Positions 52,854 to 62,065 of a stretch of 64,000 bases of DNA are shown here, in pieces. This DNA comes from Lysobacteraceae bacterium (GTDB lineage Bacteria; Pseudomonadota; Gammaproteobacteria; Xanthomonadales; Xanthomonadaceae), in NCBI GenBank assembly GCA_016789405.1, contig JAEUPQ010000013.1:25674-89673 (forward strand), given 5' to 3'. Within the stretch, counting starts at the first letter, position 1; each line of letters begins with the position of its first letter. The notes under the pieces were generated by a model. That model made no database searches. It was given only the letters and a program-made list of their open reading frames with translations, and was not told where the DNA came from. The position numbers and the translations under genes were made by a program.

Positions 52854-53602
52854 GCGCTGTCCCGTGCCACCTGGAATCCCGCGAACGACTGCCGGACCGG
52901 CATCACTTCGATGCGGTTGACGTTGAGGTGCGGCGGCAGGTTGGCGATCCAGAACATCGTCTCGGCGATGTCTTCGGGCGTGATCGGTTCGGCGCCCTTG
53001 TAGAGCGTGTCCGACGCGCCCTGGTCGCCGCTGGTGCGGACGAGGGTGAATTCGGTTTCGGCCATGCCCGGCTCGATGCTGGTCACGCGCACGCCGGTGC
53101 CGTGGAGATCGCTGCGCAGGCCGAGCGAGAACTGCGAGACGAAGGCCTTGGTGCCGCCGTAGACGTTGCCGCCGGCGTAGGGGTAGGTGGCGGCGATCGA
53201 GGAAATGTTGAGGATCGCGCCGCGCCGTGCGATGAGGGTCGGCAGCAGGGCATGGGTCAGGGTCGCCAGCGCCGTGACATTCGTGTCGATCATCTGCTTC
53301 CACTGGGCGAGATCGGCGCGCTGTGCCGGCGCTGTGCCGAGCGCGAGGCCGGCGTTGTTCGCGAGCACGTCGATGTCGCGGAAGCCTTCGGGCAGCGCGT
53401 CGATCGCGGCGCGCATCGCGGCTTCGTCGCGCATGTCGAACGCCGCGGTGTGGATGCGTTCGCGGCCGAGCGCGTCGGCCAGTGCGTCGAGGCGTTCGGC
53501 GCGCCTGCCGGTGGCGATCACGCGCCAGCCGGCGCCATGGAAACGTTCGACGGCAGCACGGCCGAAGCCGGAGGTGGCACCGGTGATCAGGATGGTGTTC
53601 AT
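52850..53602 (-). CDS. SDR oxidoreductase, YdfG-like
   Basis: Short-chain dehydrogenase of 250 residues from ATG 53602. Cofactor motif TILITGATSGFGRAAVERF (TGxxxGxG), NNAG (LANNAGLALG), and catalytic Ser in LNISSIAATY with YGGTK (YxxxK) in GNVYGGTKAFVSQF. The match to the serine/3-hydroxy-acid dehydrogenase YdfG is close in length and motif spacing (YdfG is 248 residues). It overlaps the transporter start by 4 bp, so the two form an operon. Exact substrate is unproven. Confidence 0.92.
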   Translation of the reverse strand: MNTILITGATSGFGRAAVERFHGAGWRVIATGRRAERLDALADALGRERIHTAAFDMRDEAAMRAAIDALPEGFRDIDVLANNAGLALGTAPAQRADLAQWKQMIDTNVTALATLTHALLPTLIARRGAILNISSIAATYPYAGGNVYGGTKAFVSQFSLGLRSDLHGTGVRVTSIEPGMAETEFTLVRTSGDQGASDTLYKGAEPITPEDIAETMFWIANLPPHLNVNRIEVMPVRQSFAGFQVARDSA

Positions 53603-53645
53603 GCGCGAATTGTAAGCCGGGTTCCGCGCCGTGGTGGTCCCGGGT

Positions 53646-54230
53646 CTAGACGCCGAGTTTGCCGTGCAACTGCGTGACCCGGATGAAGCCCCAGCCTGCC
53701 AGCGCGGGCATGAAGGTCTGGTCCGGCGCGCTGTCCGCAGGCGCATAGGGATAGTCGTGCAGGATGCGGACCCAGTATTTCAACGCCTGCAGGTCCTCGG
53801 CGGCCAGTTGCCGTGTGTCCAGCAGCCGGCTGATGTCGTCGAGGTGCTCGAAGAGCCGAATGAAGCAGTGCCTGTAGACCAGGCCCCGGGGGTCGGCGAG
53901 GGTGGCCGGGTCCAGTGCGGGCTTCAGCGCGCGCGCCAGCACGGCGGGATCGTGCTGCATGACCTTCGGCAACTCGCCCGAGCCGTCCTTTGCGAAGAAC
54001 GCTCGATAGGGCTCCGGGATCAACAGTGGACCCACGCCCCAGTCCATCGACTGGCAGGCAAGGGCCAGTGCGGGATCACGCTGGAGTTCGCCAAGGAGCG
54101 ACATGGCGAGGTCGCCGGCCTTCCATCGTTGCGCGCGCCGGTATTGCAGGTAGACGTAGAGCGCGCTCAGCGCCGCGATGGCGGGGGTGACCAGCTTGTT
54201 GGCGATTTCGACCCAGTCTGGAACGCTCAT
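53646..54230 (-). CDS. membrane-anchored protein of unknown function
   Basis: A 194-residue protein. GGAG lies 9 bases before ATG 54230. One hydrophobic segment near the start (LVTPAIAALSALYVYLQY, about residues 13–30) followed by the basic RRAQRWK indicates an anchor with a cytoplasmic remainder. The rest is helical and Leu/Asp/Ala-rich (LAMSLLGELQRDPALALACQ; HCFIRLFEHLDDISRLLDTR) and resembles a DUF4760-like protein without certainty. No catalytic motif. Confidence 0.72.
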   Translation of the reverse strand: MSVPDWVEIANKLVTPAIAALSALYVYLQYRRAQRWKAGDLAMSLLGELQRDPALALACQSMDWGVGPLLIPEPYRAFFAKDGSGELPKVMQHDPAVLARALKPALDPATLADPRGLVYRHCFIRLFEHLDDISRLLDTRQLAAEDLQALKYWVRILHDYPYAPADSAPDQTFMPALAGWGFIRVTQLHGKLGV

Positions 54231-54271
54231 GCGATCAGGCTCCTGGCGGAGGGACTAGCGGATTCGTTTCT

Positions 54272-56281
54272 TCACGCTTCGACCAGGAAGGGCTGCGTCG
54301 ACAGCAGGGAAGTGAATGCATTCGCCGCCAGCGGCTCCGAAAACAGGTAGCCCTGGCAGCGCTCGATCGCATGGGCCTTCACCCAGTCGAGCTGTTCGGC
54401 GGTTTCGACGCCCTCGGCCACCACGGACAGGCGCATCAGCCGGCACATCGACACGATCATCTCGGCCACGGCGCGATTGGTGTCGAGGCTCTGCACGAAG
54501 GAGCGATCGATCTTGAGCTCGCGGATCGGGAAGCGCTGCAGGTAGCCGAGGTTGGAATACCCGGTGCCGAAGTCGTCGAGCACGATGGTCAGTCCCAGGG
54601 CTTCCACCGCGTGCAGCAGGTCCAGCATGGCATCGTCGTTGCCCAGCAGCATCGATTCGGTGATCTCGACCTGCATGAAGCGCGGGTCGCCGCCGGCGTC
54701 TTCCAGCGCACCGGTCAGGTCCGGCAGCAACTCGCCCAGCTTGAGCTGGCGCACGGACAGGTTCACCGATACGCGCAGCGTGCTGCCGCTGCGCAACCAG
54801 GCGACCTGCTGGCGTGCCGCGGAACGGAACACGAAGCTGCCGATCGCGCGGATCAACCCGATGTTCTCGGCAATCGGGATGAACACGCTGGGCGGGATCA
54901 TCCCGCGCTCGGGGTGGCGCCAGCGCGCGAGGGCTTCGGCGCCGACGATGCGTCCGCTGCCGACGTCGACGATCGGCTGGTACGCCACCTCGATCTCGCC
55001 GCGTTCCAGCGCGCGACGCAGGTCGGTTTCCAGCGCGATCCTGCTGCGCACCGCATCGGACATGTGCGTGTCGTAATAGGCCAGGTCGTTGCGCCCGAGT
55101 TCCTTGGCCGTGTACATCGCCAGGTCGGCGTTGCGCAACAGCGTGTGCACGTCCGTGCCGTCGCGCGGATACAGGCTGACGCCGATGCTCGGCGTGATCC
55201 TGACTTCATGGCCGTGGACATCGAAGGGCTCCGCGATCGCCTGGAGGATGCTCTGGCGCGTCCGATCCACCTCGGCGCGCACGTCGCGCGCGACGAGCAG
55301 GATCAGGAATTCGTCGCCACCCAGGCGGGCCACGAGGTCGTTCTCGCGCACCAGCTGGCGCAGGCGGTAGGCGACTTCCACGAGCAATGCGTCGCCGGCC
55401 GCATGGCCGAGGGTGTCGTTCACGTCCTTGAAGTGGTCGAGGTCGATGAACATGAGCGCAGCCTGCAGGCCAGCGTCCTGGATGCCCTCGACGGATTCGC
55501 TGAAGCTGCGCATCACCTGGCTGCGGTTGGCCAGGCAGGTCAGCGGGTCGCGCAGCGCGAGGAAACGGGCGCGCGACTCGGCGTTCTTGATCGCACTGAC
55601 ATCCGCTTCACTGACCAGCACGGCATCCTGGCCGGTGACGGCATCGCGGCAGCGCCGCGCGGAGATCTCGTGCCAGCGTTCGCCATCGGGCGTGTGGATC
55701 AGCAGCGTTCGCGTGGCCGTACCCGCGCTCGCAAGCTCGTCGAGCAGGGCGTCGTGCTCGACGGGGTCGACCATGCGATCCTCGAAGCGCTCGTCGGGCG
55801 TGCGTGCGGCAGCGCGTGCAGCGGGATTGCGATACAGCGGCCGGCCATCGCTGCCGTACAGCGTGATCATCACCGCAGTGTGCAGCAGTGCCTCGACCGA
55901 ACGCAGGGATTCGGGCTCCTGGACCACGCTGCCGCTGGCTTCGCACAGCATCGCCATGCGCCCGTCGTCGAGGCGGTGCCCGGAAATGCGCACGGTGAGC
56001 GGAACGGGCCGGCCGGCGGGATAGATCGTCCACTGCTCGACGAAGATGGCGTCGTGGGTGATGAAGTCCTGGCGGAACTGGTCCAGGCGCGTGGCCACGG
56101 CATCGGACATGTCGCTGCCCAGGTCGCGCATGCACAGCCGTTCCAGGGAGGTGTCGCACCAGACGTCGAGGGCGGCGCGATTCGCCCAGTGGATGCGTCG
56201 ATGGTCGAAATCGAAGATCCACACCGGTTGCGAGACGAGATTCAGTGCGTCGTAGCGACGCGAGCGTGCGTCCACATCCAT
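54272..56281 (-). CDS. PAS–GGDEF–EAL cyclic-di-GMP signalling protein
   Basis: A 669-residue protein with one or two N-terminal PAS domains (VWIFDFDHRRIHWANRAALD, about 10–120; ALLHTAVMITLYGSDGRPLY, about 130–245), a GGDEF domain (about 245–405) with an intact active motif VARLGGDEFLILL near residue 320, and an EAL domain (about 425–665) with an intact motif IVGAEALARW (Glu449), then DDFGTGYSNLGYLQRFPIRE (DDFGTG) for metal binding. Both active sites look complete, so it could make and degrade c-di-GMP, or one domain may be regulatory. No TM segment. It lies alone. Confidence 0.95.
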   Translation of the reverse strand: MDVDARSRRYDALNLVSQPVWIFDFDHRRIHWANRAALDVWCDTSLERLCMRDLGSDMSDAVATRLDQFRQDFITHDAIFVEQWTIYPAGRPVPLTVRISGHRLDDGRMAMLCEASGSVVQEPESLRSVEALLHTAVMITLYGSDGRPLYRNPAARAAARTPDERFEDRMVDPVEHDALLDELASAGTATRTLLIHTPDGERWHEISARRCRDAVTGQDAVLVSEADVSAIKNAESRARFLALRDPLTCLANRSQVMRSFSESVEGIQDAGLQAALMFIDLDHFKDVNDTLGHAAGDALLVEVAYRLRQLVRENDLVARLGGDEFLILLVARDVRAEVDRTRQSILQAIAEPFDVHGHEVRITPSIGVSLYPRDGTDVHTLLRNADLAMYTAKELGRNDLAYYDTHMSDAVRSRIALETDLRRALERGEIEVAYQPIVDVGSGRIVGAEALARWRHPERGMIPPSVFIPIAENIGLIRAIGSFVFRSAARQQVAWLRSGSTLRVSVNLSVRQLKLGELLPDLTGALEDAGGDPRFMQVEITESMLLGNDDAMLDLLHAVEALGLTIVLDDFGTGYSNLGYLQRFPIRELKIDRSFVQSLDTNRAVAEMIVSMCRLMRLSVVAEGVETAEQLDWVKAHAIERCQGYLFSEPLAANAFTSLLSTQPFLVEA

Positions 56282-56481
56282 GACATCGAACCCTCCGCCC
56301 CTGCACGGCCCGGCATCGCCGTGGCCTCGCGCCCCGTTGGAATCGATCGATCATGTCGATCGTCTGCGCCGGTCGCTTTCGCGGCGCGTCCGCAGCGGCA
56401 GTATGCCACGCGACGGTTGACCCTCAAGCATTCGTTGAACCGGCCTCGTTCCGGCTCGGCAGGGGAACGCGTGAGCCATCC

Positions 56482-56805
56482 TCAAGCCTGCCCCGCAGGC
56501 CTGCGACGACGACTGCGGTGCGTCTTCCCGCGGGTTGCCTCGCGTGTCTCGCGGTGACGGGCGAGCATCGCTTCTGCAAGCAGGATGTCGTGCGCTGGAA
56601 CGCCACCGGCACGGGCCTGTGCCAGGCGCGCCTCGACGCGCCGTTCGTCCGGATGCGGGAGGAGCAACTCGCGGATCGCGTCGCGCATCGCGGCTTCCGC
56701 GCCACGACGCTGCGCACGACGGCGTCGCTGGTGCAGGCGGGCGAGCAGGGCATCGACGACCGGCTTGAACAGCGAGGGTCGGAGCAGGGCGGCTTCGAGC
56801 GTCAT
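56482..56805 (-). CDS. small basic protein of unknown function
   Basis: A 107-residue, strongly basic and helical protein. GGGAG is 8 bases before ATG 56805. It has an Arg-rich run (RLHQRRRRAQRRGAEAAMRD) and a basic C-terminus (RGKTHRSRRRRPAGQA). No recognisable domain. It is supported mainly by its ribosome-binding site and its position between two other minus-strand genes; it may not be real because the frame also reads easily in GC-rich DNA. Confidence 0.45.
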   Translation of the reverse strand: MTLEAALLRPSLFKPVVDALLARLHQRRRRAQRRGAEAAMRDAIRELLLPHPDERRVEARLAQARAGGVPAHDILLAEAMLARHRETREATRGKTHRSRRRRPAGQA

Positions 56806-56906
56806 GGCGTTCTCTCCCGATGGGACGAGAGTATGCCGGCAGGGCGTCTCACGGATCGCGACCGTGAGACGGAAGTCCCTTGTTTTTCAGTGACTTGTGC
56901 GTGTCC

Positions 56907-57692
56907 TTACTTGGCCTTCACGGCCATCGCCGGCAGGCCGCCGGAGGACAGCTTTCGCTTGGCTTCCGCCAGTTCCGTGGCGCTGCCGTAGGGTCCCATG
57001 CGCACGCGATAGACGGTCTGGCCCTTGATCTGCGCCGATTCCACGCGCGCGCTGAGGCCGAGGAATGCGATCTTGGCCTTCAGCGCCTCGGCGTCGCCGG
57101 ACGCCTGGAACGCGCCGGCCTGCAGCAGGTAGCGCGCATCGTCGCGTGCCGGCTGCGCAGCGATGTCATCACGAGGCCGCTGATTCGCGTCCGGTGTCTT
57201 CACGTCCGGCGCGGGTGCGGCATCGATGGCTGGGGGCGGTGTCTTCGCGTCCTCGGCCGGCGTCTTCACCACCGCGATGTCCGCGGCGTCCGAATCCTTT
57301 TCCGCCTGGCGCTGCGCGGCTTCCTCGGCGCGCGCGCGCGCCGCGAGCTCGGTATCGCTGAGCGGGGTCTCTTCGCCGGAGAGCAGGGTGTAGAAGTCGT
57401 ACTCCTGCGCCTTTTCCGGCGAGGTCGGGTTCGCTGCCGCGTCCTCGCCCCCATCCTGCGCGATGGGCGTCTTGTCGCTGGTCGCATCGATTGCGGGCGG
57501 CTGCGCCTCGGCGTTGGGCTTGGGCCGGAAGAAGCTGTCGGCGCTCTTGCCGTCGAGGAACTTCGGGAGGAAGAGGAACAGCGCGATGCCCAGGCCCAGG
57601 CCGACCAGCATCCAGATGCCGCCGGGGATGGCCGTGCTGTCGCCGCCGGAATTGCGCCGCGCCTGCGATTTCGTGTTGCGCTTGCCCGCCAT
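56907..57692 (-). CDS. SPOR-domain protein, single-pass membrane
   Basis: A 261-residue cell-envelope protein. A single TM helix near the N-terminus (GGIWMLVGLGLGIALFLFLP, about 24–44) places the rest in the periplasm. A long linker rich in Pro/Asp/Ala (about 50–185) leads to a C-terminal SPOR domain (about 186–260: ARYLLQAGAFQASGDAEALK; AFLGLSARVESAQIKGQTVY; VRMGPYGSATELAEAKRKL), which binds denuded glycan strands at the division site. The argS stop is immediately upstream with no gap, as in other Xanthomonads. Confidence 0.92.
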   Translation of the reverse strand: MAGKRNTKSQARRNSGGDSTAIPGGIWMLVGLGLGIALFLFLPKFLDGKSADSFFRPKPNAEAQPPAIDATSDKTPIAQDGGEDAAANPTSPEKAQEYDFYTLLSGEETPLSDTELAARARAEEAAQRQAEKDSDAADIAVVKTPAEDAKTPPPAIDAAPAPDVKTPDANQRPRDDIAAQPARDDARYLLQAGAFQASGDAEALKAKIAFLGLSARVESAQIKGQTVYRVRMGPYGSATELAEAKRKLSSGGLPAMAVKAK

Positions 57693-59414
57693 TTACGCGG
57701 CCTCCGCGCCGTCGGCGTCGGCGAAGAACATTTCCTCGGGGGCGGACACGCCGAGCAGGCCGAGGCCGTTGGCGAGCACCTGCTGCACCGCGTGCGCGAT
57801 GGCGAGACGGCCGTTGCGGGTGTCGGCGTCATCGACGACGAAGTGATATTCGTTGAAGAACGACTGGAAGGACTGGGCCAGTTCGACGAGGAACGTGGCG
57901 ATCTGATGCGGTTCGAGTTCCTTGCCGGCGGTCTCGACGATTTCCGGCCAGCGCGACAGATCGATCAGGATGTTGCGGACGATGCTGTCCGCGATGTCGA
58001 GCGGCTGTACGAGGCCGGCAGTTGCGTCGAAGGACAAGCCGCGCTCGGTCGCCTTGCGGAACAGGCTGCAGATGCGCGCATGCGACAGCTGCACGTAGTA
58101 CACCGGGTTGTCGAGCGACTGCGAGCGCGCGAGGTCGATGTCGAACACCAGCTGCGAGTCGGGCTTGCGCGCGATGAAGAACCAGCGCACGGCGTCGGCG
58201 CCGGTTTCGTCGATCAGGTCGCGCAGGGTGACGTAGCTGCCGGCGCGCTTGGAGATCTTCACTTCCTCGCCGCCGCGCATCACCGTGACCATCTGGTGCA
58301 GCACGTACTCCGGCCAGTCCTGCGGAATGCCGCAGTCCAGCGCCTGCAGGCCGGCCTTCACCCGTGCCAGCGAGCCGTGGTGATCGGCGCCCAGCTCGGT
58401 GATCGCGCGCTCGTACCCGCGCTGCCACTTGGTGAGGTGGTAGGCGACGTCCGGCACGAAATAGGTGTAGGTGCCGTCGGACTTGCGCATCACGCGGTCC
58501 TTGTCGTCGCCGAAGTCGGTCGACTTCAGCCACAGCGCCCCGCCCTCCTCGTAGGTGTGGCCGTGGGCGACGAGCTCGCGCACGGCTTCCTCGACCTTGC
58601 CATCGCGGTAGAGCGAGGATTCGAGGTAGTACACGTCGAACGACACCCGGAACGCTGCGAGGTCGAGGTTCTGCTCGCGACGCAGGTAGGCCACGGCGAA
58701 GCGGCGGATCTCGTCGGTGTTCTCGGGATCGCGTGCACCGGTGATCGTCTGGCCGTCGATCTCGACCGAGGCGCCGTCGAGATAGGCCTTGGCCACGTCG
58801 GCGATGTAATGACCCTGGTAGAAATCCTCGGCCCAGCCTTCGCTGCCCGGGCCGAGGCCGCGCGCGCGCGCTTGCGTGGAACGCGTGAGGTTTTCGATCT
58901 GCACGCCGGCGTCGTTGTAGTAGAACTCGCGCTTCACGGCCCAGCCGTTGGCATCGAGCACACGCGCGATGCAGTCGCCGATCGCGGCGGCGCGGCCGTG
59001 GCCGACGTGCAGCGGTCCGGTCGGGTTGGCCGACACGTACTCGACGCCCGCCGTGCGGCCCTGGCCGCTGTTGTTGCGTCCGTAACGCGTGCCTTCGGCG
59101 TGCACCGTGCGCAGCTGGCGCTGCCATGCGGCGGCCGAGAGACGGAAATTCAGGAAGCCCGGTCCAGCGATCTCGACCGTGCCGATGTCGTCGTTGGCCG
59201 GCAGTGCGTCGATCAGCGCCTGCGCGATCGCGCGCGGATTGCTTTTCGCCGGCCTGGCGAGCGTCATCGCGGCATTGGTCGCGAAATCGCCATGGCTGCG
59301 ATCCTTCGGTCGCTCGACGACGAAATCCGGCGTGGCGAGGTCGGCGGGCAGGACGCCCTGGGCGCGGAGGTTGGCGATGCCCTGCTCGATGAGGGCGCGA
59401 AGCTGTGATTTCAC
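57693..59414 (-). CDS. argS: arginyl-tRNA synthetase
   Basis: Class I synthetase of 573 residues. The GTG at 59414 ([12 protein letters not shown]) gives the family's usual N-terminus; an ATG at 59450 would add 12 unconserved residues, and neither has a clear ribosome-binding site. Diagnostic motifs: the HIGH-type [21 protein letters not shown] loop in [18 protein letters not shown], and the KMSK-type [16 protein letters not shown]. The DALR anticodon-binding domain is at the C-terminus ([23 protein letters not shown]). It is followed directly by the SPOR gene. Confidence 0.97.
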   Translation of the reverse strand: MKSQLRALIEQGIANLRAQGVLPADLATPDFVVERPKDRSHGDFATNAAMTLARPAKSNPRAIAQALIDALPANDDIGTVEIAGPGFLNFRLSAAAWQRQLRTVHAEGTRYGRNNSGQGRTAGVEYVSANPTGPLHVGHGRAAAIGDCIARVLDANGWAVKREFYYNDAGVQIENLTRSTQARARGLGPGSEGWAEDFYQGHYIADVAKAYLDGASVEIDGQTITGARDPENTDEIRRFAVAYLRREQNLDLAAFRVSFDVYYLESSLYRDGKVEEAVRELVAHGHTYEEGGALWLKSTDFGDDKDRVMRKSDGTYTYFVPDVAYHLTKWQRGYERAITELGADHHGSLARVKAGLQALDCGIPQDWPEYVLHQMVTVMRGGEEVKISKRAGSYVTLRDLIDETGADAVRWFFIARKPDSQLVFDIDLARSQSLDNPVYYVQLSHARICSLFRKATERGLSFDATAGLVQPLDIADSIVRNILIDLSRWPEIVETAGKELEPHQIATFLVELAQSFQSFFNEYHFVVDDADTRNGRLAIAHAVQQVLANGLGLLGVSAPEEMFFADADGAEAA

Positions 59415-59498
59415 GGAGTGTTTTCGCAGGAAGGCCGGGCGGGCCGGCATCGGATCGTCGGTCGGGCATTGTAGCCGAGGGCCATCGCGCGGGCGGCC

Positions 59499-60173
59499 TC
59501 AGACCCAGCCGAGCGCGGCGAGCGACACCGGGCTGCCGTCGCCGATGACGAAGTGATCGAGCAGGCGGATGTCGACCAGCCCGAGGGATTGCTTGAGGCG
59601 GGCGGTGATGGCGCGGTCGGCGGCGCTGGGCTCGCGGTTCCCGCTGGGGTGGTTGTGGCCGACGATCAGCGCGGCGGCGTTGTGGGCAAGGGCGCGACGC
59701 ACGACTTCCCGCGGATGGACCTCGGCGCCGTCGACGGTGCCGCGGAACATTTCCTCGAAGGCGATGGCGCGATGCCGCGTATCGAGGAACAGCACGGCGA
59801 AGACCTCGTGCGTCAGGCCACGCAGGCGCTGCGCGAAATAGCGACCGGCGCTGTTGGGGTCGTGCAGGGCGTCGCCGCGCTCCAGCGCAGTGGCGAGGTG
59901 ACGGTTGCCCAGCTCGAGCGCGCCGAGCAGCGCGCAGGCGCGTGCCGGGCCGACCATCGGCAACCGCAGCAGCTGGCGGGGCGGCAGTTCCAGCAGGGCG
60001 CGCAGCGAGCCCTGCTCGCTCAGCAGCCGGCGGGCGCAGGTCACGACGTCGGCGCCCTGCCGGCCGGAGCCGAGGAAGAGGGCGAGCAGTTCGGCGTCGG
60101 ACAGCGTGGCCGGGCCGTGCTTGAGGAGTTTCTCGCGCGGGCGTTCATCGTCGGGCCAGTCTCGGATCTGCAT
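59499..60173 (-). CDS. radC: RadC-family JAB-type DNA repair protein
   Basis: A 224-residue protein with an N-terminal UPF0758/HhH-like domain (DDERPREKLLKHGPATLSDA; LLRLPMVGPARACALLGALE) and a C-terminal JAB1/MPN domain. The metal motif is LIVGHNHPSGNREPSAADRA (HxH and Asp). The family was linked historically to recombination repair, but its biochemical role is unresolved. It is divergent from coaBC. Confidence 0.95.
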   Translation of the reverse strand: MQIRDWPDDERPREKLLKHGPATLSDAELLALFLGSGRQGADVVTCARRLLSEQGSLRALLELPPRQLLRLPMVGPARACALLGALELGNRHLATALERGDALHDPNSAGRYFAQRLRGLTHEVFAVLFLDTRHRAIAFEEMFRGTVDGAEVHPREVVRRALAHNAAALIVGHNHPSGNREPSAADRAITARLKQSLGLVDIRLLDHFVIGDGSPVSLAALGWV

Positions 60174-60298
60174 GGCGCGGGCGTGCTCGGGTATGGGACG
60201 GGATGCCCATTGCAGCGCCTGGCGCGGCGTCCGGCTGTCGGGCTTTGCGCCGTCATCGGGTAAGCTGTCCGCCGGTCCGTTTCGTAGGAAAACCCCGC

Positions 60299-61510
60299 AT
60301 GGCGCACTCCCTGGCCGGTCGACGCATCCTGCTGTGCGTCTGCGGCGGCATCGCTGCGTACAAGTCGGTGGAGCTGGTGCGTCGATTGCGCGAAATCGGC
60401 GCCGAGGTGCAGGTGGCCATGACCGAGAACGCCCAGCGCTTCATCGGTGCGGCCAGCCTGCAGGCGGTGTCCGGCGTGCCCGTGCGCGGGTCGCTGTGGG
60501 ATGAAGCCGCCGAGGCGGCGATGGGCCATATCGAACTGGCGCGCTGGGCGGATGCGGTGCTGGTGGCGCCGGCCACGGCCGACGTGCTGGCGCGACTCGC
60601 CCATGGCATGGCCGACGACCTTGTGACGACACTGTGCCTGGCCACGACAGCGCCGCTGTCGGTGGCGCCGGCCATGAACAACCGCATGTGGCTGCACCCG
60701 GCCACGCTGGCGAACCTCGCCACGCTGCGTGCCCGCGGCGTGACGGTGATCGGGCCCGAGAGCGGCGCGCAGGCCTGCGGCGAGATCGGCCCCGGCCGTC
60801 TCAGCGAGCCGCCGGCCATCGTCGAGGCCCTGGCGGCTTCGCTGGCGTCCGGACCGGACCTGAGCGGCTGCCGCATCCTGATCAGCGCCGGGCCGACCTA
60901 CGAGGACCTGGATCCGGTGCGTTTCATCGGCAACCGGAGCAGCGGCAAGATGGGCTTCGCCATCGCCGCGTCGGCCGCGCGCCGAGGCGCCCAGGTGGTG
61001 CTGGTCGCGGGGCCGGTGAGCGTGCCGACGCCCCCCGGCGTGCGTCGGATCAACGTGCGATCGGCCTCGGAAATGCACGACGCCGTGCTCGGCTCGCTGC
61101 CGGCGGACGTGTACATCGGCGCCGCCGCCGTGGCCGACTACACCGCCCGCGAGATGCTGCCGCACAAGATCAAGAAGGCCGACCAGCCCGATGGTGGCGA
61201 CACCATGACCATCGAGCTGGTGCGCACCCGCGACGTGCTGGCCGATGTCGCCGGGCACGCGCAGCGTCCGCGCGTGGTCGTCGGCTTCGCGGCCGAGACC
61301 CACGACGTCGAGCATTACGCCCGCGACAAGCTGGTGCGCAAGAAGCTCGACATGATCGCGGCCAACCTGGTGGGCTGCGCCGGCAGCGGCTTCGAGAGCG
61401 ACGACAATGCCTTGACCGTGATCGACGCCGAGCAGGTGCATCCGCTGGGTTCGGCACCGAAGACGGTGCTGGCCGATGCCCTGCTGGACCTGATCCGCGC
61501 GCGGCTCTGA
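60299..61510 (+). CDS. coaBC: bifunctional phosphopantothenoylcysteine decarboxylase/synthetase
   Basis: Two steps of coenzyme A synthesis in one protein of 403 residues. ATG 60299 has AGGA about 9 bases upstream; earlier in-frame codons are not conserved. The CoaC flavoprotein domain (1–190) has [18 protein letters not shown], catalytic His in [28 protein letters not shown] and the Cys loop [16 protein letters not shown]. The CoaB domain (about 190–403) has [29 protein letters not shown] and KIKK. The dut gene follows 26 bp downstream. Confidence 0.97.
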   Translation: MAHSLAGRRILLCVCGGIAAYKSVELVRRLREIGAEVQVAMTENAQRFIGAASLQAVSGVPVRGSLWDEAAEAAMGHIELARWADAVLVAPATADVLARLAHGMADDLVTTLCLATTAPLSVAPAMNNRMWLHPATLANLATLRARGVTVIGPESGAQACGEIGPGRLSEPPAIVEALAASLASGPDLSGCRILISAGPTYEDLDPVRFIGNRSSGKMGFAIAASAARRGAQVVLVAGPVSVPTPPGVRRINVRSASEMHDAVLGSLPADVYIGAAAVADYTAREMLPHKIKKADQPDGGDTMTIELVRTRDVLADVAGHAQRPRVVVGFAAETHDVEHYARDKLVRKKLDMIAANLVGCAGSGFESDDNALTVIDAEQVHPLGSAPKTVLADALLDLIRARL

Positions 61511-61536
61511 GCCGGCGCACACGCCTGGACGTCTCG

Positions 61537-61995
61537 ATGCACCACACCCTGCAGGTCAAGCTCCTGGACCCACGTTTCGGCGGCGAATGGCCGCTTCCGG
61601 CCTACGCGACCGAGGCCAGTGCCGGCCTGGATCTGCGCGCCGCCATCGACGCGCCGCTGACGCTGGCGCCCGGCGACGCCGCCCTGGTGCCGTCGGGCCT
61701 GTCGATCCACATCGCCGATCCCGGCCTGTGCGCGGTGATCCTTCCGCGTTCCGGGCTTGGCCACAAGCACGGCATCGTGCTGGGCAACGGCACCGGCCTG
61801 ATCGATGCCGACTACCAGGGGCCGCTGCTGATCAGCACGTGGAACCGCGGCCGCGAAGCATTCACCATCGCGCCCGGGGACCGGATCGCGCAGCTGGTGA
61901 TCCTTCCGATCGTGCGTGCGACCTTCGAGGTCGTGGATACTTTCGCCGACAGTGCCCGAGGGGCGGGCGGCTTCGGCCACACGGGCGTTCGCTGA
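61537..61995 (+). CDS. dut: dUTPase (deoxyuridine 5'-triphosphate nucleotidohydrolase)
   Basis: Trimeric enzyme that hydrolyses dUTP to dUMP and PPi. It has 152 residues, standard. ATG 61537 is the only reasonable start. The five dUTPase motifs are visible: [61 protein letters not shown] and the C-terminal P-loop-like [14 protein letters not shown]. Forms a conserved coaBC–dut block, with the phosphomannomutase gene 70 bp downstream. Confidence 0.97.
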   Translation: MHHTLQVKLLDPRFGGEWPLPAYATEASAGLDLRAAIDAPLTLAPGDAALVPSGLSIHIADPGLCAVILPRSGLGHKHGIVLGNGTGLIDADYQGPLLISTWNRGREAFTIAPGDRIAQLVILPIVRATFEVVDTFADSARGAGGFGHTGVR

Positions 61996-62065
61996 GCGTC
62001 ACCCGGCAGGCGCGCCGGTCCCGCGCGGGGCGGCGCCGGACAATTCAAGGTTTGGGACCCAATCG

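Noticed and set aside
56880..59408. 842-codon open frame on the plus strand opposite the SPOR and argS genes
   Set aside because: It spans two well-identified minus-strand genes in their antisense frame; no domain or ribosome-binding site.
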